Source of the DNA: Perilla frutescens
Lineage: Eukaryota > Streptophyta > Magnoliopsida > Lamiales > Lamiaceae
NCBI GenBank assembly: GCA_026008535.1
Contig: BRKX01000018.1
Span: 46,679,588 to 46,743,587, forward strand
Direction: 5' to 3'
Length of the DNA stretch: 64,000 bases
Made by a program: the position numbers and the translations under genes. Below, piece after piece: positions 36,006 through 48,700 of the stretch. Positions within the stretch are counted from its first letter, which is position 1. Each line of letters starts with the position of its first letter. The notes under the pieces are model-generated. The model worked only from the letters and a program-made list of their open reading frames with translations. It was not told the DNA's origin and did not search any database.

Positions 36006-38371
36006 GTGTGTGTAACACCCCGTGTAACAACCCGCTTTTACGTAATTTGAATTATTTTAATTGCTTAATAATTTGGGATTGAGTTTTAATTTATATGATA
36101 TTGCGCCCCTAATATAGAAAAGAAAATTTAGAACTTAAACTTGGGCCTTAGAATTATTATTTGATGTTGTTTAAATATTTTCGAACTTATTCTCTCATGT
36201 ACTTTTGAAATAAAAAGAATTTAATTTTATTTAAAGATAATCATGAGATTAAAATTAATATTATCTTTATTTTTATTTTTTATTTATTCTTCAAAGTTAT
36301 ACTCAAAATTTAACTTTATCTTTATTATTAAAATATTATTATTCCTAAAGTTTATCCAAATTATTAGTATATTTACAAATATCATAAAATATCTATATAA
36401 TTCCCGTTCCCCTTTTTGGATCAAAAGCCATCTCCCCCCCCCCCCCTCGCTCAATTGGCATCTGCCATGTGAAACAAAAGAAAGAAGCAAAGAAAAAATA
36501 GAAAGAAAGAAGAAGAGAGAGGAGAGAAGAGGAGAGGAGAGTAGAGAGGGCCGAGAGAGAGTTGAGAGTGAGAGAGAGAGGTCCGAAGGAGAGACAAGGA
36601 TGGAACTGCTGCCACCACCTCCGACCTGCTGCCGCCTTCCCGTCGCCGGAGCGCCAGCGAACAGCCACAACCGCTGCCAAGGCCGAGATACCACCCCCCT
36701 ACAACACCCATTTTCGTCGTCGTCGTATTGGTCCATTTCTATTCCTTTTTAGCCCAAATTTTAATATGTCGTGTATTTAAATGTGTACTACATTTCGCAT
36801 GTTGAACTTGTTCTCATCCGACGGTCGGAAACCGGCGAAATCCCCGGAAAACAGAAAATTCAAACGTCGCCGATCAGTCACGTTTCCCCCATTTTGACCC
36901 GTTTTGGATCGTCAAATCGAAAAAGTTTATTCACGAAAGTTGCTCGAAATAATATTTTCTATATGTCCGTCGAATTTCGTAATTTTTGGATGAGTTTTGA
37001 AAAATCTCAATTATTTAATTTATACAGTTATTTTTGTACCGGGAGCATGTGTTATCGAAAAATTCTAAAACTCTCAAACTATAGTCTTGGCATATATAGG
37101 ATGACCCTTGAATATTTTCGTAATTTTTGAACGGTTAAAAAGTATCGTGGTACAAATCTGATAAAAATTGATTAAAATGGCAAGTTTTGGAAAGAGACCT
37201 CTATCAAATCGGTTGGTCCCAGTAAATCAAGAATAATATTTTAAAATTTATTTCCTTCAGCGTTAAATGTACACAAGGTCTCTAGAGTCGCGTAATATAT
37301 TTTTTTGAAAAGAATAAAATTAAATAATAGCTCGGATTATAGTAGATTAATTTCTGAAAATATAGCGATTATTCTGAGTCAAAGATTGACCCTTGTAGGA
37401 CTTGCAGAGCCTGGTAGGATTAATGAAACCATTTTCGAAGTTATTGTGCTGTCATGTGCTCGTCATCCAGGTGGGCTATATTTTTCTCAAATTATGTTCA
37501 GCTAATAAGTTGAACTGTTTATCAACTGTGAAGCATGAATATTTGTATCAAAATGTTTTAGCTCACTGTTCACGTTCGCCAGTATCCTACGAAAACATTG
37601 AGTGCTTAACTAGACTCGAGTTCGGATCCTTTAAGCTTTAGGACCGTATACACTATCCTTTATTAGACAGCTGGGTTGGAGGACGTGTATATAAGTTAAG
37701 ACACTGTAGGAAGGGACAGTTGAGATAGAGCGTGCAAGTAAGGTTAAAAGAAGCTTTGTATGCATGGAATGATTTTGAGATTTGAAACCTTTCCATTGTT
37801 ATACTTGTGTGGATACGATATTCATATTTATAAAATGTTTGTGAACTGTTTATCAAAATCTGCCCACTGGGTACGCTAGTACTCAGCCCAAATCTTTTCT
37901 AAATATTTTCAGGTTGAGAGACAGGCCGGAAGATGACGGAGCTAAGGCGAGGGCTTACTTGTTGTTATATGCTTGCTCTTTTTATATTGTTCAGAAATCT
38001 TAGATACTCTAAATCAATTAAGTGCTTGCAAATAATTTTACTTGAATTGTGCTCCGCACTTGTTCCGTTCACTCTGATACAACTTGTTTTCAATTGTGTG
38101 AAGCATGTTATGATTTCAGCATTTTGCTATAATGTTCCGTTATAATTGTTGGCGGGATAAGTTCTCTTTGATGATTGGTATTTTACTTAGGTTCTTCCTA
38201 AACGCCTTAGTCCGTGGTTCTATTACAGTTACAGAGGTTATGCTACCCAAGTGTTTCGGGCACTAACCCTGTGTCTATGATTATGTTTATACCAAAACCC
38301 ATTTCCCCTTTTCCCTAGTAGCGCGTCGGTCCCTTATCACTACTCTTCCGGGATCGGGGCGTTACAGTGTG
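36006..38371. mobile_element. Gypsy-type solo LTR inside the Copia integrase gene
   Basis: The LTR itself spans 36011-38366 (2356 bases): TGTAACACCCCG at the left, CGGGGCGTTACA at the right. The 5-bp duplication GTGTG flanks it (36006-36010 and 38367-38371). No internal gag, pol or primer site is present. A C13 run lies at 36428, and a GA-rich stretch at 36480-36600. The phrase GTACGCTAGTACTCAGCCC near 37871 is typical of this LTR type. Integrase reading resumes on both sides once the insert and one GTGTG copy are removed. Confidence 0.92.
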
Positions 38372-38934
38372 GGATCCTTTGAAGGTCCCCACACATCAGT
38401 ATGAACATATTCAAGCACATCAATAGATTTAGGCACATTAGGAGTAGGATTAACAGGAAAAGTAACTTTGTGTTGCTTACCAAGCACACAAGTATCACAA
38501 AAAGGCAGCTTAGAGACTGCATCATTTCCAAACACTCCAGATTTTGACAAGCATTCAAGACCCTTGTTACTCAAGTGTCCTAACCTAACATGCCACAAGC
38601 CAGTAACATCAGAAGCAACTGCACTCACAGAGACATCAACAGTAGCAGAAACAAAATACAGAATATTTTTTCTAAGGGCTTTGAATAAGACAAGATTTCC
38701 CTTTAAAATTTTCATAGCATCACCACCCCATTTGCCTTCAAGACCAGAATCTTCAAGGGCAGTGCATGACATCAAATTAAAGCTTAATTCAGGAACAAAT
38801 CTTACATTGGACAAAGTCAAAGTAAACCCACAAGAAAATTTAAAGCAGATATTGCCAACACCCATAACCTTCAGTTTTCTCCCATCAGCAAGTTTCACAA
38901 AAGAATTTTGGATAGAGGAGATAGAAGAAAACAA
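38372..38934 (-). pseudogene. Copia protease end and GAG-pre-integrase
   Basis: Reads LADGRKLKVMGVGNI, the end of the protease region, then LWHVRLGHLSNKGLECLSK and CDTCVLGKQHKVTFP (the zinc-binding GAG-pre-integrase), then LEYVHTDVWGPSK with the first catalytic Asp of integrase, where the solo LTR interrupts it. Confidence 0.93.
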
Positions 38935-39014
38935 TTAACTGAAAAGGGAAATGTGAAAAGAACACCCTGAATCAAGGAGCTATTCCCCTTCATCACACTG
39001 ATTAGCCACAAAGT

Positions 39015-39896
39015 TTATGTCAACATCAAATGAAACCATGTAAACATCAGATTCATAATTTCCAGAAGGACACACAACAGAATTTGCATGATCAGTTTGA
39101 TTATCATTATTTCCCTATTTTCCCTTTTCTTTTTAGGGTTGGTACAAGTTTTGGCAAAGTGCCCAGTTTTCTGACAATTGTAACAGATTTTTCCTTTCAT
39201 AAAATGTTTATTAGATCTACTTTTAGATCTACTCTTGTTTTTTCTTTCATTTTCACCAGATTTTGTAGAGGTTCTCCCTCTAATATGGTGAACTTCACCA
39301 CCAGAACTACTACCACCATATTTTATATCTTTTCCTTTAGCCCTCAATGCAGCACATATAATATCATAAGTTGTGGCATCCCTACCATACTTTATGGCAG
39401 ATTTCACATCATTATAGCTATCAGGAATTGCATTCAAAAGCACAGAGACAGTATATTCATCAATGTGTTTATCCCTAACAATTTTCATGTCTTGAATGAG
39501 TTTATTAAACTCATCCAAATTTGAATCCATGTCTTTTGAGGTATCAAGCTTAAAACTGAAAAATTTACCTTACAAGTGAATTAAATCAGTTATATTTCTT
39601 TCAACATATAATTCATGCAATTTTTCCCAGATTTCCTTAGCACAATTTAGGTGAACCACCTTTCTTAGCACAGAATCAGTCAGATTTAACAAAATAGAAG
39701 CCACATCATTTTTGTTCATTTTGATTTTGGCTGTGTCAGTGACATCACTGGGACAGCCAACCTCTATAGCTTGATCAGTGTTAAGATGAACTAAAACACA
39801 CTCCATTTTCTTCTTCCAAATTTGAAAATTAGATTTTCCATCAAAAGGCGGATTATGCATGGTGGAACTCATGGTGACAACAAGAAATAGCAACAA
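39015..39896 (-). pseudogene. Copia gag
   Basis: Two frames. 39896-39570 has FDGKSNFQIWKKKMECVLVH and AKEIWEKLHELYVERN (UBN2-type gag). 39530-39015 continues with LNAIPDSYNDVKSAIKYGRD and one CCHC zinc knuckle (CYNCQKTGHFAKTC) after a basic stretch. A stop and frame shift near 39535-39570 separates them. Confidence 0.92.
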
Positions 39897-40399
39897 CCAC
39901 AGACAGACGCAAATAAGGATAAATAAGAGCCTTGATCAGGCAGGAAACCACACAAGCACGTAAGCACACAACTCGAAGGCAAGCTGATGAGAGCCCAGTT
40001 CACGAGCAGTTTAAACTGCTGTGCAAGGGGTCACTCAGGGCCTTGACAGACTTAGAGGAGGGATGAATCACACAGAAACGAGCAGCAAAAAAATAAGCAA
40101 AACACTTAGCAAGCACAGATAAAGAAGGGACAGAGAGATAAGCGGAAGCAACCAAGGATCAGAAAAAAATACCCAAGAAACACGAAGCCACATAGACTCA
40201 AGGGCCCTAGGACTAGTATACCAGCAAGTAAACCCAAGCCTATTCGCCCTTTTCAAAGGGGCAGAGACTAAGTATTTAAAACCGAGAAGTTTCACCGCTT
40301 TACCTGAGCAGAAACCCTAAGAGCTGGGGAACGGCTCAGCCACTAGGGCGGAGGGATGACGACGGTGCGGTGGCAGTGGGTGCCCTCGATGGAACTCGT

Positions 40400-40413
40400 G
40401 GCTCTGATACCAC
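40400..40413 (-). other. Copia primer binding site
   Basis: On the minus strand TGGTATCAGAGCC lies just after the 5' LTR. It is the standard Copia site complementary to initiator methionine tRNA. Confidence 0.92.
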
Positions 40414-40870
40414 TGTTGGATATCAATAGCCGTCGAGAGGATTCACCGTTCACTACTTTCACCAGGCGCGGCCGTCACCAATCATTGACAGATAACGCAC
40501 AAAGCACAAAGGAGAATCACAGAAGTAATCGGAGATAAGCCCACAACCGGCAGCCACTCAACCTTCACGGTAAGCCCCTCGTCACTCAACCACTGACACT
40601 CCGGCAAGGCTACGGTATCACAGAGATACAAGGTTCCCGGAGGAAGTAGCCGGAGATGGGAGAGAGATCACGATCAAGCACAGAGCTTAGATCTAGGGTT
40701 TTCTAAGAGAGAGAGAGAACGGAGCATATTAGAGTGTGATTGTTGATTAGGGATAACTAATACATATAGTATTAGGGCAACACTAAAGAGGGCTGAGAAG
40801 GAAGCTGGGCCGCCAAGGTCAAATGGGCCGAGAGACAAAACCAATAAAGATTGGGCCAAAATAACTCACA
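40414..40870 (-). repeat. 5' LTR of the Copia element
   Basis: 457 bases, TGTTGGATATC...AACTCACA on the plus strand, partner of 32861-33308. The small number of differences between the two suggests a fairly recent insertion, although coding frames have decayed. Confidence 0.93.
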
Positions 40871-40875
40871 TCAAC

Positions 40876-40956
40876 TACTCAAAATCTGAAATGATTAGAG
40901 TAAGAACATCCAAGTATCCAACTGATGATCATGGCCTTCATGGCTGGAACTGGCAG
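40876..40956 (+). pseudogene. Captured host exon, right half
   Basis: Continues the frame of 32798-32860 for 27 codons (YSKSEMIRVRTSKYPTDDHG then LHGWNWQ) and ends at a 5' splice site, CAG|GTAAAA. The captured piece therefore includes an intron start. Confidence 0.6.
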
Positions 40957-42380
40957 GTAAAACACATTAAAAATTTAGTGATGATGATAAATATATTGTT
41001 CGCTAGTTCTTCGCCTCATTGTAAACTGATATCTCGATTATTTGATGTTTATTGAGTTGCAAATGGTTGCTCCCTAGTAATTCTTGTATGCTTTTCTTTA
41101 GATTCTGATTTTCTTGTGTAAAAAATGTGTATTCTTGAGGTTCTATCCTTTGCAGCATTGAAAATCAGTTTCTATATATCTTTTGTCTGCCCATATGCTA
41201 TATTCTATGTGTATGAAAACCTATGTATTTCAGCATGATTTGAGGGCTAGGGTATGCCTTATTGCTTGCTTAATCATTGTTATTCTGATCTGGATTAAGT
41301 TAGACTTCTCCCATTGTCCTCTGCTTAAGCTTATGGAATTTGTAATTTTTGAACATTGCTTTGGGTCTGTGAGTTCTATGTCTTTATATTGCTGAAATTA
41401 TTGCTTAATCTGTGAAAGCAAGCCCCGTTGTGTATCTGCATGCTAAAGTTCAGGAGTTTTTTGCTATTAATTCAGTCGTTTCCAAATTAAGGTTGCCGAT
41501 TGTGAGTGAAATATTATTTGCCCTTAAAATGTTAAATTGCATGCAAGGCTGCAACACCCTCCTTAAGAGTTCTTTATCACTGTTACTGCAAATATGCTTA
41601 TACAACCTGAAATATTATCTGCCCTTAAAATGATGTCATTTTAGGATTAGTTTACACCTTCTTCTTTTTTTCCCTTCCCCAAATTAAATAGAAAAGAATG
41701 TCTTTTTCAATAAAATAAATAACTCAAAATAATAATATGAATAAATAAAATTTGAATTGAATTTTTTTTCTAATATAAACTAATTCGTCAATTGAAATTT
41801 AATTGGTTATGGCCAACAATAAATTAGGAATAATAATTCATTCATACTAATCATTTAAGATAGAAATTATAATCCTGGTGGTGAATTAATAAAATGATAA
41901 CTTCATAATATATAATTTATAAAATAAATTACGTGAATAACATAGATCAATAATTTTAAATAAATCATGCAATTTAATCATGATTCATTATTAAATAAAA
42001 GTTGATATCAATTTAATAAATATGTAATCTAATTCATAAAAGTCAAATTGCTAATTCTACCCTAATTTGTTTTGATTGAAGAGAATTTGTTTAATTTGTT
42101 TTGATTTATATGTATTTAATTTTATTCCAATATTTATTTATATATTTGAGTGAAGTTCAATTTTCCAAGCTCAATTATATATAAACTAATATCATATATA
42201 TTTTTTTAAAATGTATCAAGCCTAAAAATAAAAAGTATAAATAAAAAAAATTAAGGAAGCAAAATTAAAATTTAAATAAATAATCTTATTAAAAAAATAT
42301 ATTGGGGGATGTAGGGCCCCCCAGACCCCCCTTCCATCCGCCCCTGTATGTACCTCATTAACCATTATAATGAAAATTAT
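40957..42380. other. AT-rich interior of the CACTA element
   Basis: Possibly continues the captured intron (41000-41640 is less AT-rich). No frame with a recognisable domain was found. Confidence 0.35.
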
Positions 42381-42389
42381 TGGTTATAG

Positions 42390-42860
42390 TGATGGCTCCA
42401 AGGACTCGAAGATCGTTGGTGCGTAGAAAGTTGAACCATGGATTACGAGATGAGGAAGAGATAGAGGAATGCGAGCAACAAAGTAAATAACGTAAAAATC
42501 TGGAAACTTCTCTAAAAAGATCAATTATTTTTCTATAAAAGTATCCATATCTTCTTTCTTTTGTAGTGATAGCTTCTAGGACTCAAAAAGCAATTGTTAA
42601 TCAAATAGAGAAGCATGGACAACAGGAAAGTATGTAGCCAGCACAACCACAAATCAGTCAGCAAGCTTCTAGGGTACAAGGTAAATATCCTATATACTAG
42701 AAGGCAATTTATCAACCTAAGATTTAACTTTTTTTTATCTCTTGTTCTTTTGAAGTGGTGACTCACAGGACTAGAAGAACACCTGTTAATCAAATGAAGG
42801 AGCGCGCACAAAATGAAAGTGTGCAGCCACAAATCAATTAGCAAGCTTCTAGGGTACAAG
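42390..42860 (+). pseudogene. Three related exon-like units in the CACTA element
   Basis: Units at about 42390-42485, 42567-42680 and 42756-42860 start MAPRTRRSLVRRKLN, IASRTQKAIVNQIEKHGQQ and VTHRTRRTPVNQMKERAQNE. The last two end in QASRVQG at AAG|GTAAAT and begin after TAG and AAG acceptors. Their lengths are 114 and 105 bases, both multiples of three with phase 1 at each side. Each of the two carries an in-frame stop. They look like a duplicated coding exon of an element-encoded basic protein; the identity is unknown. Confidence 0.5.
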
Positions 42861-43399
42861 GTAAATTTCTTATGTACTAGAAAGTAATTTATCGACCTAA
42901 GATTTAACTTCTCTGAATGCAACCTAAGTCTTAGCATTGGCATACCATGAGATGATCTTCATTATGCACTCTTATTATCGATATTTTCAGGTGACAAATG
43001 TCGATGATTAAGATTGATTGTGCTTTGGTTCACAGATGATTCAACACACATGGAATGAAGTTGGGAAATGACTTATTTGACCTCTTTGTAGCTAGATACA
43101 TTTGGTTGATAGAATTATGATATTGACTTGTTATCTTAAATTCTTTTTTTGTACTCTTGAATTTATAGCTTTTAACTTGGACATAATTATTTGTTATGTT
43201 AACTAAATGTATGAGATCAACTAATGGAATCGTTTGCATGCTTATGTTGGTTTAAATATTTAATTACTTTAGGTTATTATTTTTAAATTAATATACTTAA
43301 ATTTTAGTTAGTATATGTCAGTAGTACAAGTACAACTGTACAACTTATCTTTTGTGCATATCATTATAAAACATTTTTCAGTGCTAAAAAAAAATTATC

Positions 43400-43598
43400 C
43401 CTTCAACTTAATAAGACACTTGTAAGTGTCCTATTACATTGCCAAATGTTATATTACTAAATCTTTAATAGGGCACTTGTAAGCGTCCTATTATACATAT
43501 TGTGACGCGCGCAAATAGAACTTTTATACAAACGTCCTATACAACAAAGCGTCCTATTATACAACATAATAGGACGCTTACAAGCGTCCTATTAGGGG
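43400..43598. repeat. Right subterminal repeats of the CACTA element
   Basis: The word AAGCGTCCTATTA or its complement occurs at least five times, including a near-perfect hairpin at 43567-43595 (AATAGGACGCTTACAAGCGT then CCTATTA). Confidence 0.8.
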
Positions 43599-43608
43599 AA
43601 TTTTGTTG

Positions 43609-43732
43609 CAAATCACCACCTCCACCTTCCCCCTCTCCGCCGCCATATTACTACACATCTCCTCCACCTCCTTCACCATCTCCACCGCCACCTTACTACT
43701 GCAACTCGCCTCCTCCTCCCAAGGAATACTAA
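43609..43732 (+). pseudogene. Extensin-like protein, 3' part
   Basis: The frame KSPPPPSPSPPPYYYTSPPP then PSPSPPPPYYCNSPPPPKEY ends in TAA. It is the continuation of the extensin broken at 32152. The right part has a different repeat style (SPSPPP) from the left part, so some sequence may have been lost at the junction. The last block has YYC where YYY is usual. Confidence 0.8.
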
Positions 43733-45725
43733 AAAGAGTTGGACTGGTTTTCTTTCATATTTGTTTCACGAGAATTGAGTTCGTATGGATTTGATGGTCT
43801 ACAACATCCTATAATTGTTTGTTTGTCCACAGGAATTAATCCTTTCGTCAATAATTGAGTTGAGTCATGAGAGCTTGTTTATTTGTGTCTAGGTGTATAC
43901 TTTTCTCTAATATTAGTTAGTAATGAATATTCATTTTGTGATTTTAATTCATAATTATTAAGTACCCCATGAAATTGTAAGCCTTATATTGTTTCTACTA
44001 AATTATAATGATCTTTTCGTAGTTAATTTCCGTTGAGTTAATATTTGTATATTTCTTACATTTATGCTCGATGATTCTTTCTAATTGTTTCCTAATTAAG
44101 CCGCTTATATAACTGAACATTTTAAAGAACAACACGACACACGAATAACACAGATTACAAATTAATAAAATTGTCAGAATTCTTGTTAATTAATTGGGGG
44201 TTGGAAAAATGATAATTTTTTTAAAAAATGTTTTTAGCCTTTTATTTTCACACCTTAGTAGTTATTTTAATGTATTACATAATTTTCAATTCACTCACAA
44301 CTTTTAGATTTTCTTTGGTTAGTTCGAATTTAGCAAAATTAAAATGAAAAGGAAATAAAAAAAAGAGAGAAAAGGGAGGCACATAATTAAAAGAGAAAAA
44401 TAAAGAAAGAAAAGTAGTATCTGATTGATGAAATCAATAATAGATCAACTATGTGTCCCACAATTGTCTGCCACATTCTTTTTCTCAAATGAAAACAATA
44501 ACATAAGGTTGAAAATCGATAATTTGTCTACTTTACTAATTTCTTGCAAAAAATAAAGCATGAAAACTGCAGAGAGCGGAAGGAAGAGAATATGCAATGC
44601 TAATATAGTTCATCTTAATTCCATTTGAGATCAGATCAGCCACCTCTCCGGCCTTCTAAGCTACCATTTTAAATTTTTAATAAAGGTACGTGTGTATGTG
44701 TGCGCGTGTGTGAAGTTTAGTTTGCATAAATATATATCAACAATATTCATTTATTATTTAATTCATTATTTGTGTTAAATCTCAGCCGTAATGTTTAACA
44801 TTACAACTAATTCCCCTATTTTAATCCGTTGATCATCTGCATATGTAACACATCGACATGTACTTAATAATTAATTTTTATAGATAATTGATCTCCAATA
44901 ATTAGAGGATCGATGTTTGTGATTTCTTATAAATGAGTCTTGTTCTAGATCAATAATCAGTCCCAAAAAAGGGATAGTATGCTCTATGTGTGAGAAAATG
45001 ATAACAATAGTCTTATATTTGTATATATATAGGTTTTCCAAAGCACATTTTTTTGAGACCAATAGTTTTAATTTGTTTTGAGACCATATATATATTTGTA
45101 TATATATAGGTTTTTCTTGTTTGTCTGCTCGAATTGATTATATGATATTTACGTCTCTCTTTCTTTTAATTTCCATTTTTGATCATATCAGGTCTATATA
45201 TATATGTAATGTCGACTTGGCAATAGGAAAATCTGTAAGATCGATCGGATTCTTGGTAAGAATATGCATCGACTTGTTTTCTGGGCTTAATTGAAGAATA
45301 AATTTTAATTAATACTACGGTTTGGGCTTGTGAATTTTTAATTAACCGTTGAAAAGGTTAGTCCTTCCTCCCACTTGTAGGATATAAAACTTGTGGCTGT
45401 TAATTAGTTATTGTAATTAAATATTTAGCCCAAATTAGTGGAGTTTAGTATATATGGTTAATTATGCTAAACAGTTGGAAACACAGGACTCACTTTCGTC
45501 CCCTGTTTGTTTTGGAATACATTCCACTTTCCACCTCTGGTTCGACATTGTGCAGAAAACTATTGTTAGAAATGAAATTGTTAAGTACTAGCTTTGATGA
45601 ATTCACTTAATCACATATTAGAGTTCTGAGTTGTATTTCCCACAAAGCCAATTACTACAGATCGAGCGAAACTTCTCTAACCCTTCCTTGATTGATGTTA
45701 GGACCAGCATTAGGGAGAGAGAGAA
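43733..45725. other. Spacer between extensin 3' end and the resistance gene
   Basis: No gene visible. 44150-44350 is also present, diverged, at 55070-55250. A 28-base phrase with TATTTGTATATATATAGG is repeated at 45015 and 45092. The last 60 bases before the next gene are purine-rich leader. Confidence 0.5.
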
Positions 45726-48700
45726 ATGGCAGAAAATATTGCTGCAGAAATTCTCAGACCAGTAATAGAAGATGGAGTGAAATGGGTTGGTGCAACAATC
45801 AGGCGTCAATTCAATTATCTCTGTTGCTTCACTTCCAACATTGCTACTCTCAAAGATGAGGCCCGAGCACTCAATGATGCAACAAAAGGATTACAGGGGA
45901 GAGTTGATAGTGAAAGAGATAATGTACAAGTTATTGTCTCTGAAGTTGACACTTGGTTAACAGATTCTAAGGAAATCATGGACGAAATAAATAGAATTTC
46001 GAATGAAGCTACAAATGTAGGAAGTGGTTGTTTCAAGCTCAGAGATCGTTTTTCTCTTAGCAAGAGAGCTAAGAAAACAACTGATCGTATGAAAGAGCTA
46101 CGAGGCCAGTGCAAGTTTGATGTTATATCCCACCCACGACCTCCAGCAGCAGCCGAAGCAGTTCCGTTAGGAACAACATATGAATTCCAGTCGAGAAAAC
46201 AAATTGAAGAAAACATCATGACAAGTTTGAGAGATGAGGATGTGAATATGATAGGGATATGTGGGATGGGAGGTCTAGGAAAGACTACCATGGCCAAAAT
46301 AATCATGAACAAGGCATTGAAGGAGCATGTATTTGAAGAAGTTGTGATGGCAGTGGTCAGCCAACCAGTAGACAAGTGGAAAATTCAGGTTGAGATTGGT
46401 GGACCATTGGGTTTGAAGAATCTCCAAGATGAAGCTTCGATGGCTAATAGAGTACAAACGTTACATGCAAGACTAACTGAAGGCACGAAGAGAATTCTCC
46501 TAGTCTTGGATGATGTTTGGGAAAAACTCGTGGTAGAAGAATTAGGAATCCCTCGTGGTTCGAAAGGGTGCACAATTCTTCTAACATCCCGAAATAGTGA
46601 TGTGGTACGTGTAATGGATGTTGAAAAGGTTTTTGGAATGGAAGTCTTATCTGAAGAAGATGCATGGCTTCTCTTTAGAGGGAGAGCTGGCACATGTGTG
46701 GATGATACTGGATTGAATTCTATAGCAAAACAAGTCGTAGAAGAGTGTAGAGGATTACCGATCGCCCTTACAACGTTGGTGCTGCGCTGAAAAATGAGAA
46801 GAATGTGGCTATTTGGAAAGATGCACTACGTCAATTGACACAATCCGATCCAGATATCCCACAAGTTATTGCAGAAGTTTATAATCCCTTAAAACTAAGT
46901 TACGATGCCTTGGGCTCTAAGCATGCCAAATCTGTATTCTTGCTTTGTTGTTTGTTCGATGAAGATATTAATATTCCTGTAGAGAAGTTGACTTATTTCT
47001 GTATGGGGTTAGGTGTATTTGAAGGAGGCATGGAAGAAGCAAGGAATAGGATGTGTGCGTTGACTAAGATGCTTAAAAGTCGATCTTTGCTATTAGATAG
47101 CGACGAAGAAGATTGTGTTCGAATGCATGATGTAGTTCGTGATGTTTGCATATTCATTGCTAAACAGGAAGGATATATTGGTCATAATGATTGCATTTGG
47201 CTTTCCTCTTCTTTTCAGAAAGGCGGAGGAAGAACTAAGCTTTCTACAAACTTGCGTCTTCTCTTCTTGACTCGTAATTCAGAACAGGGAGAAGAAATCA
47301 AATTCGACAAATCCTTGGTTGAAGGGATTAAAGATCTCCACGTGTTGTGCATTGAGAAATACTCATTCACGTCCCTGCCACATGCAACACCGTCACTAAA
47401 AAATCTCAACTCTTTGATGTTGCATTCATGTCCGAAATTGGAGACGTTATCAGTTGTTGGGGAATTGGTAAATCTTGAGATTCTCGTTTGTTATGATTGT
47501 CGTTCGATTAAAGAGTTACCACAGGAGATAAAGGGATTAAATCACCTGAAATTGTTAGATCTTACATGGTGTGAAGGTCTTCAAAGTATAGGTCCAGGAA
47601 TCATATCAAGTCTAGTTGGGTTGGAGGAGTTGAAGATGTTGGGGAGCTTCAAGAAATGGGAAGCATCGGATAGCAAAGAAAGAGAGAATGCGAATGGCAA
47701 TGCAGAGTTAAGAGAGCTGGAGTCGTTGATTAATTTGAGGTGCTTGGAGATTCAGATAGAGGATGCTCCATTAGTTGTGGAAAAGATGCGCCTTTCATCA
47801 AACTTGGAGAGATTTCAAATCATAATTCCTCTATCTTATTCTATTTTGTTGGAAAGTGGATTCTTTTTCTATTCTTCTAACAAAAAATTGTCTCTAGAGT
47901 GGGAGGGAGGAAGTTGTGTAGGAGATTGGATTCAGATGCAGCTTATAAGAGATACAGAATGTCTACGTTTAACTGGAAACGGTGCAAATAATGTAGACTA
48001 CTTGGCAAACAGTGAGAACATTAGGTGGCTGGAGCTGGGTAAGTGTGAGACGATGAAGAATATTGGAAGAACATCGTCATTAATGCATAATGATGGTGTT
48101 GCTATTGTGTTCCCTTCCATGGAGTTTCTGAAGCTTTTCTCTCTTCCCGATTTTAAAGAGATATGGATGGCCCAATTTCATCAAATTCTTTCCAGAATCT
48201 CAAGAAATTATCTCTCAAAGATTTGCCGGCACTAAAGCAATTTTGGAAGAGCAGTATTATACGCCAGTTATCAACTGTGGATTGCCTTCGGCAGCTCGAA
48301 TTTCTAAAAATTGAGAACTGTGAGATGATGGAACAAGTGTTTTTGTGGAATGAAGAAGACGACCAAAATATAAACAATCGTCGACATATCACAAAAGTGT
48401 TCCCAAAACTGAAGGAGGTTGAGTTAAATGCTCTGCCAAATCTCACAACTTTCTGTCAAGGAATTGAAGGCATTGAATTCCCTCTAGTGATGACGATGTC
48501 CATTAGGAAATGCCCAAAAATGACAAGTATGGTTTCAATTAATGATAACAACTCTGGAGGCAGCATCAATGCAGACAATATTGATGATCATCATTCTTTC
48601 CTTCTCTTTTGCGAGCCAGAAAAGGTAGGTACCACACACATTTATAATTTAACGCAATTTACATTTTTAATCAATTTCTCAATGATTATATTGGTAGTAT

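Larger units (their letters stand above)
32861..40870 (-). mobile_element. Copia LTR retrotransposon
   Basis: Two near-identical LTRs, a tRNA-iMet type primer site, a polypurine tract and gag-PR-IN-RT-RNase H coding remains in Copia order on the minus strand. The 5-bp duplication TCAAC flanks the element (32856-32860 and 40871-40875). Coding frames are broken in several places, and a solo LTR of another family sits inside the integrase region. Confidence 0.95.
32153..43608. mobile_element. CACTA (En/Spm-like) non-autonomous element inside the extensin gene, about 11.5 kb
   Basis: The left end is CACTACAACAAAAT. The right end keeps AATTTTGTTG at 43599-43608 but lacks the final TAGTG. Both subterminal regions carry the word AAGCGTCCTATTA in both orientations (32190-32240 and 43410-43595), as in CACTA elements. 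Extensin coding sequence lies on both sides. No TNP2-type transposase frame is visible. Inside are a captured exon, a Copia element and duplicated exon-like units. The expected 3-bp target duplication cannot be confirmed because the right terminus is damaged. Confidence 0.75.

Noticed and set aside
36243..36752. Proline- and Arg/Glu-rich frames on both strands
   Set aside because: They lie inside the solo LTR and come from GA- and C-rich simple sequence.
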